NCBI GenBank assembly: GCA_031271275.1
Contig: JAISWA010000096.1
Location: 1 to 5,948 of the forward strand
DNA from: Clostridiales bacterium
GTDB lineage: Bacteria > Bacillota > Clostridia > Lachnospirales > WQUN01
Length of the DNA: 5,948 bases
Direction of reading: 5' to 3'
Within the stretch, counting starts at the first letter, position 1. Each line of letters starts with the position of its first letter. Below the pieces are notes generated by a model, which did no database searches, was not told the origin of the DNA, and saw only the letters and a list, made by a program, of their open reading frames with translations. The translations under genes were made by a program, and so were the position numbers. Positions 5,804 to 5,948 of the stretch are shown here, piece after piece.

Positions 5804-5948
5804 GTCACGGATTCACTGCAAACGATAAAACAAAATGTTATGATGAGGACAGACGCGGAGCAGCGGCGTATCGAAGGCATATGGAGCGTGGACTGCCTGT
5901 TTAACCCGGCGGGCAACGGGCGGATTTTTAAATATAAGTTCCTGCTTG
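5804..5948 (+). CDS. Unrecognised protein, 5' fragment running off the right edge
   Basis: An open frame begins after a TAG at 5798 and continues to the end of the window with no stop. From ATG 5840 it reads 'MMRTDAEQRRIEGIWSV', then 'DCLFNPAGNGRIFKYKFLL'; about 14 further in-frame residues precede it ('VTDSLQTIKQNV'). This looks like a genuine soluble protein N-terminus: codon use resembles the neighbours, with GCG and GGC third-position G/C, and no signal peptide is present. I do not recognise the family from this much. The 26-base gap to the decarboxylase, with a ribosome binding site in it, suggests the same operon, so a function connected with the decarboxylase is plausible. The start is uncertain: GTC 5804 is at the right distance from GAGGGG, ATT 5801 and ACG 5807 are alternatives, and ATG 5840 is the conservative choice. 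Confidence 0.65.

Overview
The window reads as chromosomal DNA from a flagellated bacterium, most likely a Bacillota (Clostridia- or Negativicutes-like) lineage of moderate GC content. The grounds are the FliD C-terminal region with its 'YEPLT...IIKWEEKAK' block, the tight late-flagellar cluster, strong purine-rich Shine-Dalgarno sites and alanine codons that favour GCG. This placement is inference from style, not from a marker gene.

Layout. Positions 1-2377 (+ strand) hold the filament-assembly cluster: the 3' part of fliD, a small helical FliT/FlgN-like protein, flaG and fliS. These supply the filament cap, a probable cap chaperone, a filament-length-related protein and the flagellin chaperone. 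The cluster ends at a strong hairpin (2391-2425). A GNAT acetyltransferase gene comes in from the minus strand (2405-2896), and its last codons form part of that hairpin. A short divergent intergenic region (about 2897-2985) carries a good sigma70-type promoter for a second + strand unit. That unit contains a cytoplasmic GH13 alpha-glucosidase (2986-4614), a fold-III PLP-dependent decarboxylase of the LysA/BtrK superfamily (4635-5777), and the first ~48 codons of an unrecognised protein running off the right edge.

How they work together. The flagellar genes form one functional module. The second unit is tightly spaced and probably co-transcribed, but a shared pathway for an oligosaccharide hydrolase, an amino-acid-type decarboxylase and an unknown protein cannot be shown from this window. 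A link to flagellar glycan synthesis is possible because of the location, but it is speculative.

Most notable observation. The two genes after the glucosidase both have a well-placed Shine-Dalgarno site but no ATG/GTG/TTG at the expected distance. The reading frames are open back to ATC (4635) and GTC (5804, with ATT/ACG as neighbours), which suggests non-canonical initiation or unusual start-site control. I found no rRNA, tRNA, CRISPR array, insertion sequence or attachment site. No stretch over 300 bases lacks a gene.
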